From: Aeriscardovia sp040773385
GTDB taxonomy: Bacteria; Actinomycetota; Actinomycetes; Actinomycetales; Bifidobacteriaceae
DNA: 15,821 nt
Assembly (NCBI GenBank): GCA_040773385.1
Contig: JAXGWH010000030.1
Span: 1-15,821 of the forward strand
Direction of reading: 5' to 3'
Below the pieces are notes generated by a model. It was not told the DNA's origin, did not search any database, and saw nothing but the letters and a program-made list of their open reading frames with translations. The position numbers and the translations under genes are program-made. Shown in pieces: positions 1 to 7,659 of the stretch. Each line of letters opens with the position of its first letter. The stretch's first letter is position 1.

Positions 1-129
1 GTCGGCGGCCTTGCCGGCAGATTCCTGAGGCGCGCGGTCGGCCGTCTTAGCCGGCTCGCTGCCGATCCCGGCGTCTGTCGCCTGTTGTGACGCCTGTTCC
101 GAATCGTCCACATTTTCGTCCGAAAGCAT
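1..129 (-). CDS. N-terminus of an unidentified protein (partial, runs off left edge)
   Basis: Reading leftward from an ATG at 127-129 there are 43 open codons to the edge of the window, preceded by a strong ribosome binding site (AGGAGG, about 7 nt upstream, at 137-142 on the plus strand). The visible peptide begins MLSDENVDDSEQ and is hydrophilic and rich in Asp, Glu, Gln, Ala and Ser, with no signal peptide or membrane segment. It looks like a disordered leader, so the function cannot be told. It is divergent from xseA, with about 115 bp between the two start codons. The good ribosome binding site and open frame make a real gene likely; the product is unknown. Confidence 0.6.
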   Translation of the reverse strand, partial: MLSDENVDDSEQASQQATDAGIGSEPAKTADRAPQESAGKAAD

Positions 130-244
130 GGCTGGTCCTCCTGCCTCGTCGCGGTCAAACCGTTGTCTTCATTGTAGGACCGGGCATATGGATCCCGGTT
201 TGCGCCGGCAGCGGCATGTCCCCATCGACGGCGACCCTGAGACT

Positions 245-1903
245 ATGAGCACAGACAATCCGATCTCCTCCGTGCCGGGCACGGACGGACCGCAGGCCAC
301 GGCACCCGGCGCGACAAGCACCGCACAGGGCGGGACAGGCGCCGTGCCGCAGGCAGGCATGTCCGCCGGCCATGCCGCCGGGGCGAGCGCCGCCTCGCTT
401 GCGGCCGCTGGGTATACGAAGGACGCGCACTTCTCCGTGCCGGACCTGTTCCCCGAGTCGCCGATCGTCCCCGGTTCGGCGCACAAGGGCGGCCGCGCTG
501 CCGCCCCGGCCGTCCCGTCCGGTCGTACGGCGGCCGTCCCCGGTATGACGGACAGGGATGATCCGTCTTATCCTTCTTCCGCCTCTCCCCTCCCCTCTGA
601 TGACGCCGGCGACGGGGCGGCGAAGCCCATCCCCGTGCGTGCCGCGGACACCACGCCGGACAACCCGTGGCCTGTGGGACATGTGGCGCAGGTGTTCAAC
701 GGTGCCATCGAGCGCTGGCCCGCCCTGTGGATGATCGGCCAGATTGTCGAGATCAACGTGCGCCGCAGAGGCTCTGCCTACATCACCCTCCATGACGACG
801 CGCAGGACATCTCCATGCAGGTCGTCGCCTTCGGCGAGGTGGCGATGAAGGCCCGCGAGTTCAAACAGGGCGACCAGATCCTCGTGCACGGCCGGGCCAA
901 CATGTGGGTCAAGCAGTCGCGCTTCAGCTTCAAGGCCGACCAGATCCGCGCCGTCGGCCGGGGACGCCTCATCGAGCAGATCAACGAGCTGCGCATGCGG
1001 CTCAAAGGAGAGGGACTCTTTGACGCCGACCGCAAGAAGCCGCTGCCCGAGTTTCCCTCCACCATCGGCATCATCTGCGGGCCGGGCGCGCGCGCCGAGT
1101 CGGACATCATCCGCAACGCGCAGCTGCGCTGGCCGATCATCAGGTTCGTGGTCGAGCCGGCCGCCGTGCAGGGCATCCACTGCCCACCCGAGGTGATCGC
1201 CGCGCTCAAGAAGCTCGACGCGCGCGACGACATCGACGTGATCATCGTCGCCCGCGGCGGCGGCTCGTTCGAGGATCTCATCGGCTTCTCCGACGAGGGC
1301 GTCGTCCGCCAAATCGCCGCATGCCGCCACCCGGTGGTCACCGCCATCGGCCACGAGGCCGACTGGACGCTCGCCGACCAGGCCGCCGACCTGCGCGCCT
1401 CCACCCCCACCGACGCCGCCAAGCGCGTTGTGCCGGACGTGATGGAGCAGACGGCGATCGTGGCCGACCAGTGCGCGCAGATGAACTCGTACCTCGACTC
1501 GCTCCTGTCCAACGAGCAGCGGCTGCTCGACGGCTACCGCACCCGTCCCGTCCTGCTCGAGCCGGCCAGGCTCCTCGACGAGCCCGAGCGCGTCATCTCC
1601 CAGGCGTGGGACCGGCTCGACACCGCCCTGCGTCTGCAGATCGACGACGAGAACCTCCATCTGGAGAAACGCCTCTCCTCGCTCGAGGCACTCAGCCCCC
1701 TCAAGACGCTGCGCCGCGGCTATGCCATCGTCCAGGACGATCGTGGCGCGGTCGTCACCGACGCCGCGGACCTTTCCGCGGGACAGGCGCTCACCGTGCG
1801 CCTGCGCTCGGGCAGCGCCGGCGTCACGGTCACACGGACCGTCCCAAAAACCATAAGGACCAGTAAGAAAGCCACGAGGACCATTGAGACGGCGCGAGGG
1901 TGA
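245..1903 (+). CDS. xseA: Exodeoxyribonuclease VII large subunit
   Basis: This is the large, catalytic subunit of exonuclease VII, which degrades single-stranded DNA into short oligonucleotides in both directions and works with XseB. With the ATG at 245 the protein has 552 residues. Residues about 1-135 are an Ala/Gly/Pro/Ser-rich, probably disordered extension. The OB-fold nucleic-acid-binding domain starts near NPWPV (140) and runs to about 240. The catalytic domain follows, with the family motifs GLFDADRKKPLP, ARGGGSFEDL (336-345) and GHEADWTLAD (369-378). Family members are usually 400-450 residues, so the N-terminal extension is unusual. Upstream in-frame ATGs at 128 and 188 exist, but 128 overlaps the start codon of the divergent gene. 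MSTDNP at 245 resembles actinobacterial starts, although its ribosome binding site is poor, so the start is uncertain. The last 21 residues are three 7-residue repeats. xseB follows after 109 bp. Confidence 0.93.
   Translation: MSTDNPISSVPGTDGPQATAPGATSTAQGGTGAVPQAGMSAGHAAGASAASLAAAGYTKDAHFSVPDLFPESPIVPGSAHKGGRAAAPAVPSGRTAAVPGMTDRDDPSYPSSASPLPSDDAGDGAAKPIPVRAADTTPDNPWPVGHVAQVFNGAIERWPALWMIGQIVEINVRRRGSAYITLHDDAQDISMQVVAFGEVAMKAREFKQGDQILVHGRANMWVKQSRFSFKADQIRAVGRGRLIEQINELRMRLKGEGLFDADRKKPLPEFPSTIGIICGPGARAESDIIRNAQLRWPIIRFVVEPAAVQGIHCPPEVIAALKKLDARDDIDVIIVARGGGSFEDLIGFSDEGVVRQIAACRHPVVTAIGHEADWTLADQAADLRASTPTDAAKRVVPDVMEQTAIVADQCAQMNSYLDSLLSNEQRLLDGYRTRPVLLEPARLLDEPERVISQAWDRLDTALRLQIDDENLHLEKRLSSLEALSPLKTLRRGYAIVQDDRGAVVTDAADLSAGQALTVRLRSGSAGVTVTRTVPKTIRTSKKATRTIETARG
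1835..1897 (+). repeat. 21-bp tandem repeat x3 at the 3' end of xseA
   Basis: Three consecutive 21-bp units (1835-1855, 1856-1876, 1877-1897) encode RTVPKTI, RTSKKAT and RTIETAR. Each unit starts with an Arg-Thr pair (cgg/agg acc). The units are diverged, but period and frame are kept. The array adds a basic tail to XseA just before its TGA stop. Confidence 0.6.
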
Positions 1904-1965
1904 CAGGTCTGCCGACCGGCCATCCCCATCGGCATCACCCGACAACCACCATCACAGCAAGACAG

Positions 1966-2000
1966 AACACCAACCCACACAACACCAACCCACACAACAC
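1966..2000 (+). repeat. 15-bp tandem repeat x2.3 upstream of xseB
   Basis: The unit aacaccaacccacac occurs exactly at 1966-1980 and 1981-1995, followed by a partial third copy (aacac). It lies in the xseA-xseB gap, 13 bp before the xseB start, directly upstream of the AAAGGA ribosome binding site. Confidence 0.9.
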
Positions 2001-2012
2001 AAAGGACACATC

Positions 2013-2384
2013 ATGGTCACCACAAAGAAGACCGCCAAAACCGCCGCGACCGCCGTTCAGAAAGCGGACACCGCGGATGAGACCGATTCCCAGGACCTGC
2101 AGGACACCGCCATCGCCGACCTCGACCCCAAGGAGCGCGAGCGCATCAATTCTCTCTCCTACGAGCAGGCGCGCGACGAGCTCGTCGCCGCCGTGCAGAA
2201 GCTGGAGAACGGCGGGCTCGACCTCGACGCCTCGATGCGCCAGTGGGAGATCGGCGAGGCGCTGGCCCGCCGCGCACAGGGGCTGCTCGACGAGGTGCGC
2301 TCCAAGCTCAACGCCGTCAAACAGCAGCAGGCACAGGAGGGCAGCACGGCCGGCACGCAGGCCAACCTCGACTCCGACCGCTGA
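2013..2384 (+). CDS. xseB: Exodeoxyribonuclease VII small subunit
   Basis: XseB is the small helical partner of XseA; several copies bind each large subunit and are needed for exonuclease VII activity. The 123-residue product carries the XseB domain at about 49-103 (SYEQARDELVAAVQKLENG, then the helix ending GLLDEVRSKLNAV). The first 45 residues are a Lys/Thr/Ala-rich and then acidic leader, and a short Gln-rich tail follows, which makes it longer than the usual 60-90 residues. The ATG at 2013 has AAAGGA 5-10 nt upstream. An in-frame ATG at 1884 inside xseA was not chosen because it lacks this site and would add 43 low-complexity residues coming from the repeat. The gene lies just downstream of xseA, as in most bacteria. 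Confidence 0.93.
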   Translation: MVTTKKTAKTAATAVQKADTADETDSQDLQDTAIADLDPKERERINSLSYEQARDELVAAVQKLENGGLDLDASMRQWEIGEALARRAQGLLDEVRSKLNAVKQQQAQEGSTAGTQANLDSDR

Positions 2385-2441
2385 ACCGGCTATCGGCCTG
2401 ATTGTCGTATTTCGGGCCGGCAGCCGAGGATAAATCAGGTG

Positions 2442-2513
2442 ACCGCAGCCCAAGAACCAGACCGCAGCCGAAAGACCAGACGGCCGCCAAGGACCAGGCG
2501 GCCGCCAGATCAC
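2442..2513 (+). repeat. 18-19-bp tandem repeat, about 3.8 copies, between xseB and ribU
   Basis: Units at 2442-2460, 2461-2479, 2480-2497 and 2498-2513 share the form accgcagccNaagaccag, becoming gcggccgcca in the last copies. The array sits in the 414-bp gene-free stretch between xseB and ribU. The rest of that stretch holds the FMN riboswitch from 2605. I see no intact ORF or clear intrinsic terminator in 2385-2604. Confidence 0.8.
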
Positions 2514-2604
2514 ACTCGGAGCAGACCCGGAGGGGGACGTTGCGGCGTCCGGCTATAACCGAGACTGACAGTCTTCCAAACTGAAGAGCAAGAACCGAAG
2601 AGAC

Positions 2605-2794
2605 ATCTCAAGGCAGGGTGAGATCCCCTACTGGCGGTGGGCGGCCATGCCCTCCGGCACAGGACGGATGATCGGACGGAGAAAATCCGGTCGTCGTCCT
2701 CGTCCGGGTCGGCGGCCGCAAGCCCGCAACCCGCGCAAAGCGGTGGATCCGGTCGGAATCCGGGGCCAACGGTCACAGTCCGGATGAAAGAGAT
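2605..2794 (+). promoter_or_regulatory. FMN riboswitch (RFN element) controlling ribU
   Basis: The segment carries the conserved RFN core in order: ggcagggtgagatcccc then ctggcggt (2612-2637), AGCCCGC (2721-2727), the small hairpin around cgcgcaaagcg with ggtgga (2731-2746), the aatccggggccaac block (2757-2770), and the hallmark 3' end cacagtccggatgaaag (2774-2790). P1 can form between ATCTC (2605-2609) and GAGAT (2790-2794). The variable stem (about 2661-2700) pairs AGGACG with CGTCCT and GATCGG with CCGGTC. The 3' P1 strand overlaps the only ribosome-binding-like stretch (AAAGAGAT), with ATG 4 nt further on, so FMN binding should block translation of ribU. FMN riboswitches on riboflavin transporter genes are well established; the pairing given here was worked out by eye. 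Confidence 0.9.
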
Positions 2795-2798
2795 CACC

Positions 2799-3410
2799 AT
2801 GAGCAATCAGGACACTCGACCTGTATCCGAAACCGGCCGCACCGGCAGCAATCCCGGGCAACGGGCCCATTCGACCGGGGTCGGCGACCACGGCCGCTGG
2901 TCCACGCGCCGCATCGCCGTCTACGCGCTGCTCACCGCCCTCTCCATGGCGCTGAGCGTCGTCTCCTTCCCGATCTTCCCCGCCGCCCCGTTCCTCGAAT
3001 ACGACCCCTCGGGCATCATCGCCCTGCTCGCCGGGCTCGTCTACGGGCCCACCGCCGCCGTGACCGTGGGGGTGCTCGGCTTCCTGCCGCACTTTTTCAC
3101 CAACCCGGTGGGCGCGCTCATCAACACGGTCGTCATCCTCGCCCTCACCCTGCCGCCGGCCCTCATCGTGCGACGCGACAAATCCCGTAAGGCGCTCGTC
3201 GGCTCGCTCGCCCTGGGCGGCATGCTGGCCGTGGCGGCGGCGATCCTGCTCAACCTGCTCATCACCCCGCTCTACGCAAAGATGACCACGGCGCAGGTGG
3301 CTGCGATGATCGTGCCGGTGCTCCTGCCGTTCAACCTGATCAAATTCGCGCTCGACACCGTGTGCGCGGGCCTGTGCTATCGGCCGGTGCGGCGGATCCT
3401 GCCGCGCTGA
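2799..3410 (+). CDS. ribU: Riboflavin ECF transporter S component RibU
   Basis: RibU is the membrane-embedded, riboflavin-binding S component of energy-coupling-factor (vitamin) transporters. The 203-residue protein has about 36 hydrophilic N-terminal residues, then about six hydrophobic segments (roughly 38-56, 72-90, 92-100, 107-124, 134-156 and 166-190). The family-typical stretch FPIFPAAPFLEYDPSG (57-72) follows the first helix, and the motif GPTAAVTVGVLGFLPHFFTNP (83-103) is also typical. ATG 2799 was chosen because upstream in-frame ATGs (2637, 2784) lie inside the riboswitch fold. The gene is directly under the FMN riboswitch, and the fused ECF energising protein starts 47 bp downstream, so a riboflavin-importing operon is the natural reading. 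Confidence 0.9.
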   Translation: MSNQDTRPVSETGRTGSNPGQRAHSTGVGDHGRWSTRRIAVYALLTALSMALSVVSFPIFPAAPFLEYDPSGIIALLAGLVYGPTAAVTVGVLGFLPHFFTNPVGALINTVVILALTLPPALIVRRDKSRKALVGSLALGGMLAVAAAILLNLLITPLYAKMTTAQVAAMIVPVLLPFNLIKFALDTVCAGLCYRPVRRILPR

Positions 3411-3457
3411 ACCACAGACAACGGATCACGGACCAGAGCATGGACAGGGACGCCATC

Positions 3458-6172
3458 ATGACGCCATCCTCACCGCACGACGGACACGGCACCCCGGACA
3501 CGACCAAAATAGCATCGACACATCTCCCCGGGCCTGCAGCCCCTGCGACCGCAACGCCCCACATCAGCACCCGGCGACAGACTGACCGGACGGACAGCGC
3601 AGCGCAGAAGACGCTTCCCGCCTGGTCACACGCACTCCTCCGACCGGGCACACCCCTCGTCCGGCTGCGCGACGCAGGCGTGACCTATGACAGCGGGAAA
3701 ACGTGGGCGATCCGCCATGTCGATCTGGAAGTTCTGCCCGGCGATGACATCGCGCTCATCGGTCCGAACGGGTCGGGCAAGACGACGCTCTCGCGCGTGA
3801 TCGCGGGCCTGCTCGCCCCCGACGAGGGGACCGTCGAGCTGATGGGCCGCGTTGTCGCCGATTCCGGCGGCGCGCACGAACAGGCGTACCGCCTCGCCCG
3901 CAGGCACATCGGCGCGGTGTTCCAGAATCCGCAGGACCAGATCCTCACCACCGGTGTGCGCCAGGACGTGGCGTTCGGTCCGGAGAACCTCGCCGTCCCG
4001 TCCGAACAGCTGCCCGGACGGGTCGATTCGGCGCTGGCGGATGTGGGCCTCGACGATCTGGGCGACACCGACCCGGACACGCTCTCGGGCGGGCAGCAGC
4101 AGCGCGAGGCAATCGCGGATATGCTCGCCATGCATCCCGGTCTGCTTGTGCTTGACGAGCCGGCGGCCATGCTCGACCCCGCCTCCCGCGCCTGCGTGCT
4201 CAGTGTGCTCGACCGCCTCCACCGCCGCGGCACCACACTCCTGACCGTCACCCACAGCCCGGCGGTCGCCGCCCGGGCACGCCGGGTGCTGCGGCTGTCA
4301 TGGTCTGACGGGCGATCGGTCCTCGCATCGGCGCCCGCAGCGGGGGTATCTCGGCTTCGTGCGGTGGAATATCCGGCAACCCGAACATCAATTCCCGCAA
4401 ATGCCGCGGATTTGATGGGTGGGGGGTATCAGAAACCCACCGCACGAAACGCAGATACGACAAATCCGGAACAGACATCTGGCCCGGAACAGACACAGAC
4501 CCTGCGGATCAACGATCCAGGCGTACGGACCGCCGCGCAGGCAGGACAGGCCGCCGCGCAGGCAGGACAGACCACCTCGAACGCGCCCGTGGTCCTCGCC
4601 GCCCGCGGCCTGTCATACCGCTATGCCGACACCGATGGCGGCCATGGATCCCGCAGCCACTGGGTACTCAAGAACGTCGACCTCGCACTCCGGAAAGGTG
4701 AGATCCTCGCGCTGCGCGGGGCGAACGGGTCGGGCAAATCCACACTCCTGCGTCTGCTCGCACTCCTTGACCGGCCGACGGCCGGCGCGCTCGACCTCTT
4801 CGGCACACGCATCGAGGCCGGGAGACGTCTGCCGGCCCGGCGCCGTCGCGAACTACGCGCGCACATCGGCTATGCGATGCAGCACCCCCAGCGCCAGCTG
4901 TTCGCACAGACCGTCCGCGCCGACGTCGCCTTCGGACCGGACAACCTGCTGCCGGATCTGCCGGAACACGAACGCAGGATGCTCGTGGACCGGACGATGG
5001 CGGATCTGGGTATCGCCGATCTGGCCGACCGCTCCCCGTTCGACCTGTCCGGCGGGCAGCAGCGCCTCGCCGCGTTCGCCGGCGTCATCGCCTCCCGGCC
5101 GGGGCTCCTGCTGCTCGACGAGCCGTCCGCGGGCCTGGACGCCGAGGCCTCCGCCCGACTGCACGCACTTCTGCGCAGGCTGGCGGAGAACGGCACGGCG
5201 ATCCTGCTCGTCACCCATTCCGATGCCGAGGTGCGCGCACTGGGCGCCACGGTGGTCGAAATGGCGGAGATCAACCACGCCGACATGACAGCCCGCAATC
5301 CCCCTTCTTCACCGACAGCGCCATCCGCCTCCGCGGCACCGGGCCACCCCGGAGACGCCGACAGGACGGTCACATATTCCCTCCCGCACGACAGTTTCCT
5401 CTCCCGCGCTGACCCGCGCGTCACGTTGCTCGCCATGGTCGTGGCGATGATCGACGTGTTTGCCGTCTCCTCCCCCGTGCAGCTGCTCCTCGCCCTCGCC
5501 GGCGCCGGGCTGTTCCTCGCGGCGGCCTGCGTCCGTCCCCGGCGGCTGTTGCGCGTGCTGCACCCGCTGCTGCTCGTGCTTGTCCTCGTCGCGGTGGTGA
5601 ACATGCTCGTCGTGCGCACCGGTCGTCCTCTCGTGCGCCTCGGCGACCCTCCGCACCCCGCGTTCCTCCTCACCACAGGCGGCGTATGGGCCGGGATCCT
5701 CTACAGCGCCCGGCTGCTCGTCCTCCTGCTGCTCGGCGCGGCGGTCGTCGAAGCAGTAAGCCCCACGCGCCTGGCCGATGGGTTCACCGGCCTGCTGGCC
5801 CCGCTCGCCAAGGCCGGTGCGCATGTCCAGGAGATCGGCCTCGTGCTCGTGCTCGCGCTCCGCTTCCTGCCGCTCATCTCCGACGAGACGCGCGACATCG
5901 CGCTCGCCCAGACGGCACGGGGCGGTTCCGTCTCCTCCGGTTCGCCGGTGAGGCGTCTCCGGGCGATGCTGGCGCTCCTCATTCCGGTGACCGCGGCGAG
6001 CGCCCGCCATGCGGAGACGACCGCGCTGGCCCTCGACGCGCGCTGTTACGAGGAGGGGATCACCCGCACGCATCTTGTCCCGCTGAAGACCGGCTGGCGG
6101 GACACGGTGCTCACGGCAACCGTGGTCGGATTCCTCGCGATGATCGCCGTCCTGGGGATTCTTGGGATTTGA
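3458..6172 (+). CDS. Fused ECF transporter energising module (EcfA-EcfA'-EcfT)
   Basis: One 904-residue polypeptide combines all three energising parts of an ECF importer. ATPase 1: Walker A GPNGSGKTT (102-110), Q-loop FQNPQDQ, signature LSGGQQQR (209-216), Walker B LLVLDE (229-234), switch His266. ATPase 2: Walker A GANGSGKST (421-429), QHPQRQ, signature LSGGQQRL (530-537), Walker B LLLLDE (550-555), switch His587. From about residue 639 (TYSLPHDS) to the end it is an EcfT/CbiQ-type membrane domain with several hydrophobic helices and the coupling motifs AQTARGG and ALDARCYEEG. Low-complexity linkers separate the domains. All ATPase residues look intact. ATG 3458 is preferred because AGGGA lies 7 nt upstream; ATG 3440 is possible. 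Fused double ATPases are known in bifidobacteria, but T is normally a separate protein. It probably powers RibU, encoded 47 bp upstream, and possibly other S components. Confidence 0.9.
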   Translation: MTPSSPHDGHGTPDTTKIASTHLPGPAAPATATPHISTRRQTDRTDSAAQKTLPAWSHALLRPGTPLVRLRDAGVTYDSGKTWAIRHVDLEVLPGDDIALIGPNGSGKTTLSRVIAGLLAPDEGTVELMGRVVADSGGAHEQAYRLARRHIGAVFQNPQDQILTTGVRQDVAFGPENLAVPSEQLPGRVDSALADVGLDDLGDTDPDTLSGGQQQREAIADMLAMHPGLLVLDEPAAMLDPASRACVLSVLDRLHRRGTTLLTVTHSPAVAARARRVLRLSWSDGRSVLASAPAAGVSRLRAVEYPATRTSIPANAADLMGGGYQKPTARNADTTNPEQTSGPEQTQTLRINDPGVRTAAQAGQAAAQAGQTTSNAPVVLAARGLSYRYADTDGGHGSRSHWVLKNVDLALRKGEILALRGANGSGKSTLLRLLALLDRPTAGALDLFGTRIEAGRRLPARRRRELRAHIGYAMQHPQRQLFAQTVRADVAFGPDNLLPDLPEHERRMLVDRTMADLGIADLADRSPFDLSGGQQRLAAFAGVIASRPGLLLLDEPSAGLDAEASARLHALLRRLAENGTAILLVTHSDAEVRALGATVVEMAEINHADMTARNPPSSPTAPSASAAPGHPGDADRTVTYSLPHDSFLSRADPRVTLLAMVVAMIDVFAVSSPVQLLLALAGAGLFLAAACVRPRRLLRVLHPLLLVLVLVAVVNMLVVRTGRPLVRLGDPPHPAFLLTTGGVWAGILYSARLLVLLLLGAAVVEAVSPTRLADGFTGLLAPLAKAGAHVQEIGLVLVLALRFLPLISDETRDIALAQTARGGSVSSGSPVRRLRAMLALLIPVTAASARHAETTALALDARCYEEGITRTHLVPLKTGWRDTVLTATVVGFLAMIAVLGILGI
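4532..4573 (+). repeat. 21-bp tandem repeat x2 in the linker between the two ECF ATPases
   Basis: Units 4532-4552 and 4553-4573 (core gccgcgcaggcaggacag) differ at one base and encode consecutive AAQAGQ-type heptads in the disordered linker before ATPase 2. The frame is preserved, so the duplication only lengthens the linker. Confidence 0.85.
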
Positions 6173-6235
6173 CAGCCGAAATCCGGGAGCCAGGATCGGA
6201 AAGCCAGAATCCGAAAGCCGGAATCCACTGGGTGG
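6166..6235 (+). repeat. 14-bp degenerate tandem repeat, about 5 units, across the stop codon of the ECF fusion gene
   Basis: Units of 14 bp at 6166, 6180, 6194, 6208 and 6222 follow the pattern RATccgaaAGCCrG. Copies 2-4 (aatccgggagccag, gatcggaaagccag, aatccgaaagccgg) are closest; the first, which contains the TGA stop (6170-6172), and the last are weaker. The array fills part of the 185-bp convergent gap with the glycosyltransferase gene. I see no convincing T-tailed terminator on the plus strand there. Confidence 0.7.
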
Positions 6236-6312
6236 AATCAGAGTTCCGGGATCAGTCTCGCAGTCGAAAATCCGACAGACCTGACCGTCTGGGGGACGTT
6301 CTCGTCCGAAAA

Positions 6313-6379
6313 GGTTTACTGCCTGCGCGGACGCTGACCGTCTGCCGGCGCGAAGGCTTACCGTCTGCCTGCACGGAAG
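6313..6379 (+). repeat. About 23-bp imperfect tandem repeat x3 across the 3' end of the glycosyltransferase gene
   Basis: Copies at about 6313-6332, 6333-6355 and 6356-6379 share gcttaccgtctgcctgcrcgg-like sequence; the first copy is shorter. The last copy covers the stop codon (TAA, complement of 6358-6360) and last codons (ADFRAGRR) of the minus-strand gene, so the non-coding copies look like duplications of the gene's 3' edge. Confidence 0.6.
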
Positions 6380-7554
6380 TCGGCGATCGCCTCCCGTTCC
6401 ATCGCCACGAACCGGTCCACGCTCGTCCGTAGCGAGAACTCCTCACGGGCGTACCGCGCGTACCGTGGCCCCATCGCCGCCCGCTCGGCAGGATGGTCGA
6501 TCCACCAGTCGATTTTTCTGGCGAGCGCCGTGGCGTCGCGCACCGGATAGAGCGATCTCTCATCAAGGGCGAACTGGTCTGCGGCCGACAGCGGCGCGGA
6601 GGCGATGACGGGCACGATCCCGCAGGCGATGTCCTCCAGGGCGGAGATCGACTCGATGTCGACGATGGAGGGGTGCACGAACAGGTCGGCGCCGCGCAGC
6701 ACGTCCACGAGCCGGTCATGCGGGACGAAACCGATGTCCGCATGCACGCCCAGGAGCCGCGCCTGGGCCTCCAGCTCGTGTGCGAGCGGGCCGGTGCCGC
6801 ACACGCGCACGTCGATCTCACATTTGTGACGGCTGAGCCCGACCGCCCGCAGGAGGGTGGTCTGGTCTTTCTCGTGGGCCAGACGGCCCGACGCGACGAT
6901 GCGGAAACGGCGCTTCTGGGATACAGGCAAGGCGTCCTCCCACGCCATGTCCGCGGCCCGCCGCTGCCCCTCGTCCACAGCCGGTGTGAACCGGGGGTCA
7001 TAGCCGTTGGAGAACACATGCAGCACGTTCGTGTAGCCGTTGCGGCGAAGCTGGCCGGCGATCATCCGCGAGGGCGTGTGCACATGGGTGATCCGCGAGT
7101 AGAGCGAGCGCCGTTCGAGCGCGTAGATGATCCGGTCGGCGTGCGGGATGACGCGCAGCGGCCAGGCGGTGTAGAGGATGTTCTCCGGCTGGAGGTGGAA
7201 ACCGGCAGTGGCGGGGATGCCCATCGACCGTGCGGTCATCACGGCCTGCCGGGCAAACGAGAAGGGCAGGTAGCAGTGGATGATGTCCGCCCCGGCGAAC
7301 GCGCGGCGGAAAAGCTGCTCGTCCGGCCGGGCGAACCGCATCTGCTGGCGGGCGGCGATCGGCGAGACGAGCGGGATCCGTTCCTCGTCGGCGGGGTACT
7401 CACGGCTGCCGATGCCGACGAAGCGCAGGTGGTGGCCGAGGGCGCGCAGCTCCCGTGCGAACTGGAGGGCGGAGTTGGAGGTGCCGTTGCCCGCGTTGCC
7501 CATGTCATCGCAGACGAGCACGATCGTCAGCGGCCGGTCGTCCTGGTGCGGCAT
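6358..7554 (-). CDS. Glycosyltransferase family 4 protein
   Basis: The 398-residue protein has the two-domain GT-B architecture of GT4 enzymes, which transfer a sugar from a nucleotide-sugar to a lipid or glycan acceptor in the cytoplasm. The N-terminal acceptor domain begins with a beta-strand and the glycine-rich turn GNAGNGTSNSA (19-29). The C-terminal donor domain carries SGRLAHEKD (222-230), VCGTGPLAHEL, FVPHDRLVDVLRGADLFVHPS (276-296) and the acidic pair of the EX7E-type motif, here Asp299-x7-Glu307 (DIESISALE) followed by DIACG. No signal peptide or membrane helix is seen. The ATG at 7552-7554 has a strong AGGAGG site about 9 nt upstream. Acceptor and sugar are not determinable; a glycolipid or cell-surface glycan role is a guess from the family. 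It stands alone, convergent with the ECF gene and divergent from tRNA-Arg. Confidence 0.88.
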   Translation of the reverse strand: MPHQDDRPLTIVLVCDDMGNAGNGTSNSALQFARELRALGHHLRFVGIGSREYPADEERIPLVSPIAARQQMRFARPDEQLFRRAFAGADIIHCYLPFSFARQAVMTARSMGIPATAGFHLQPENILYTAWPLRVIPHADRIIYALERRSLYSRITHVHTPSRMIAGQLRRNGYTNVLHVFSNGYDPRFTPAVDEGQRRAADMAWEDALPVSQKRRFRIVASGRLAHEKDQTTLLRAVGLSRHKCEIDVRVCGTGPLAHELEAQARLLGVHADIGFVPHDRLVDVLRGADLFVHPSIVDIESISALEDIACGIVPVIASAPLSAADQFALDERSLYPVRDATALARKIDWWIDHPAERAAMGPRYARYAREEFSLRTSVDRFVAMEREAIADFRAGRR

Positions 7555-7568
7555 GTTCCCTCCCTCCT

Positions 7569-7606
7569 CTGTCGGTCGTCTCGCCGGCCGCCTGCCGGTC
7601 GTCTCG
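7569..7606 (+). repeat. 15-bp direct repeat (period 23) upstream of the glycosyltransferase gene
   Basis: ctgtcggtcgtctcg at 7569-7583 and ctgccggtcgtctcg at 7592-7606 differ at one base. They lie in the leader of the minus-strand glycosyltransferase gene, just upstream of its ribosome binding site. A role as a regulator site is possible but not shown. Confidence 0.75.
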
Positions 7607-7625
7607 CGACAGTAATCTGAGCGAT

Positions 7626-7656
7626 GTCGGATATCTGATATTTTGTCTGATATCTG
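7626..7656 (+). repeat. 12-bp direct repeat (period 19) just upstream of tRNA-Arg
   Basis: gtcggatatctg (7626-7637) and gtctgatatctg (7645-7656) differ at one base. This AT-rich stretch is where the promoter of the tRNA gene (plus) and possibly of the glycosyltransferase gene (minus) should lie. The copy nearest the tRNA ends 3 nt before its first base, so TGATAT/GATATC may contribute a -10 element; this is uncertain. Confidence 0.6.
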
Positions 7657-7659
7657 TCC

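Noticed and set aside
155..1945. 596-residue minus-strand ORF across xseA
   Set aside because: Shadow frame in GC-rich coding DNA; xseA on the plus strand has clear family motifs over the same span.
2637..2798. Upstream start for ribU inside the riboswitch
   Set aside because: The sequence is explained by conserved RFN elements. ATG 2799 follows the riboswitch directly and gives a normal RibU length.
6277..6307. Terminator between the ECF gene and the glycosyltransferase gene
   Set aside because: Only 5-bp stems (CAGAC/GTCTG and GGACG/CGTCC) with no convincing T-run; too weak to annotate.
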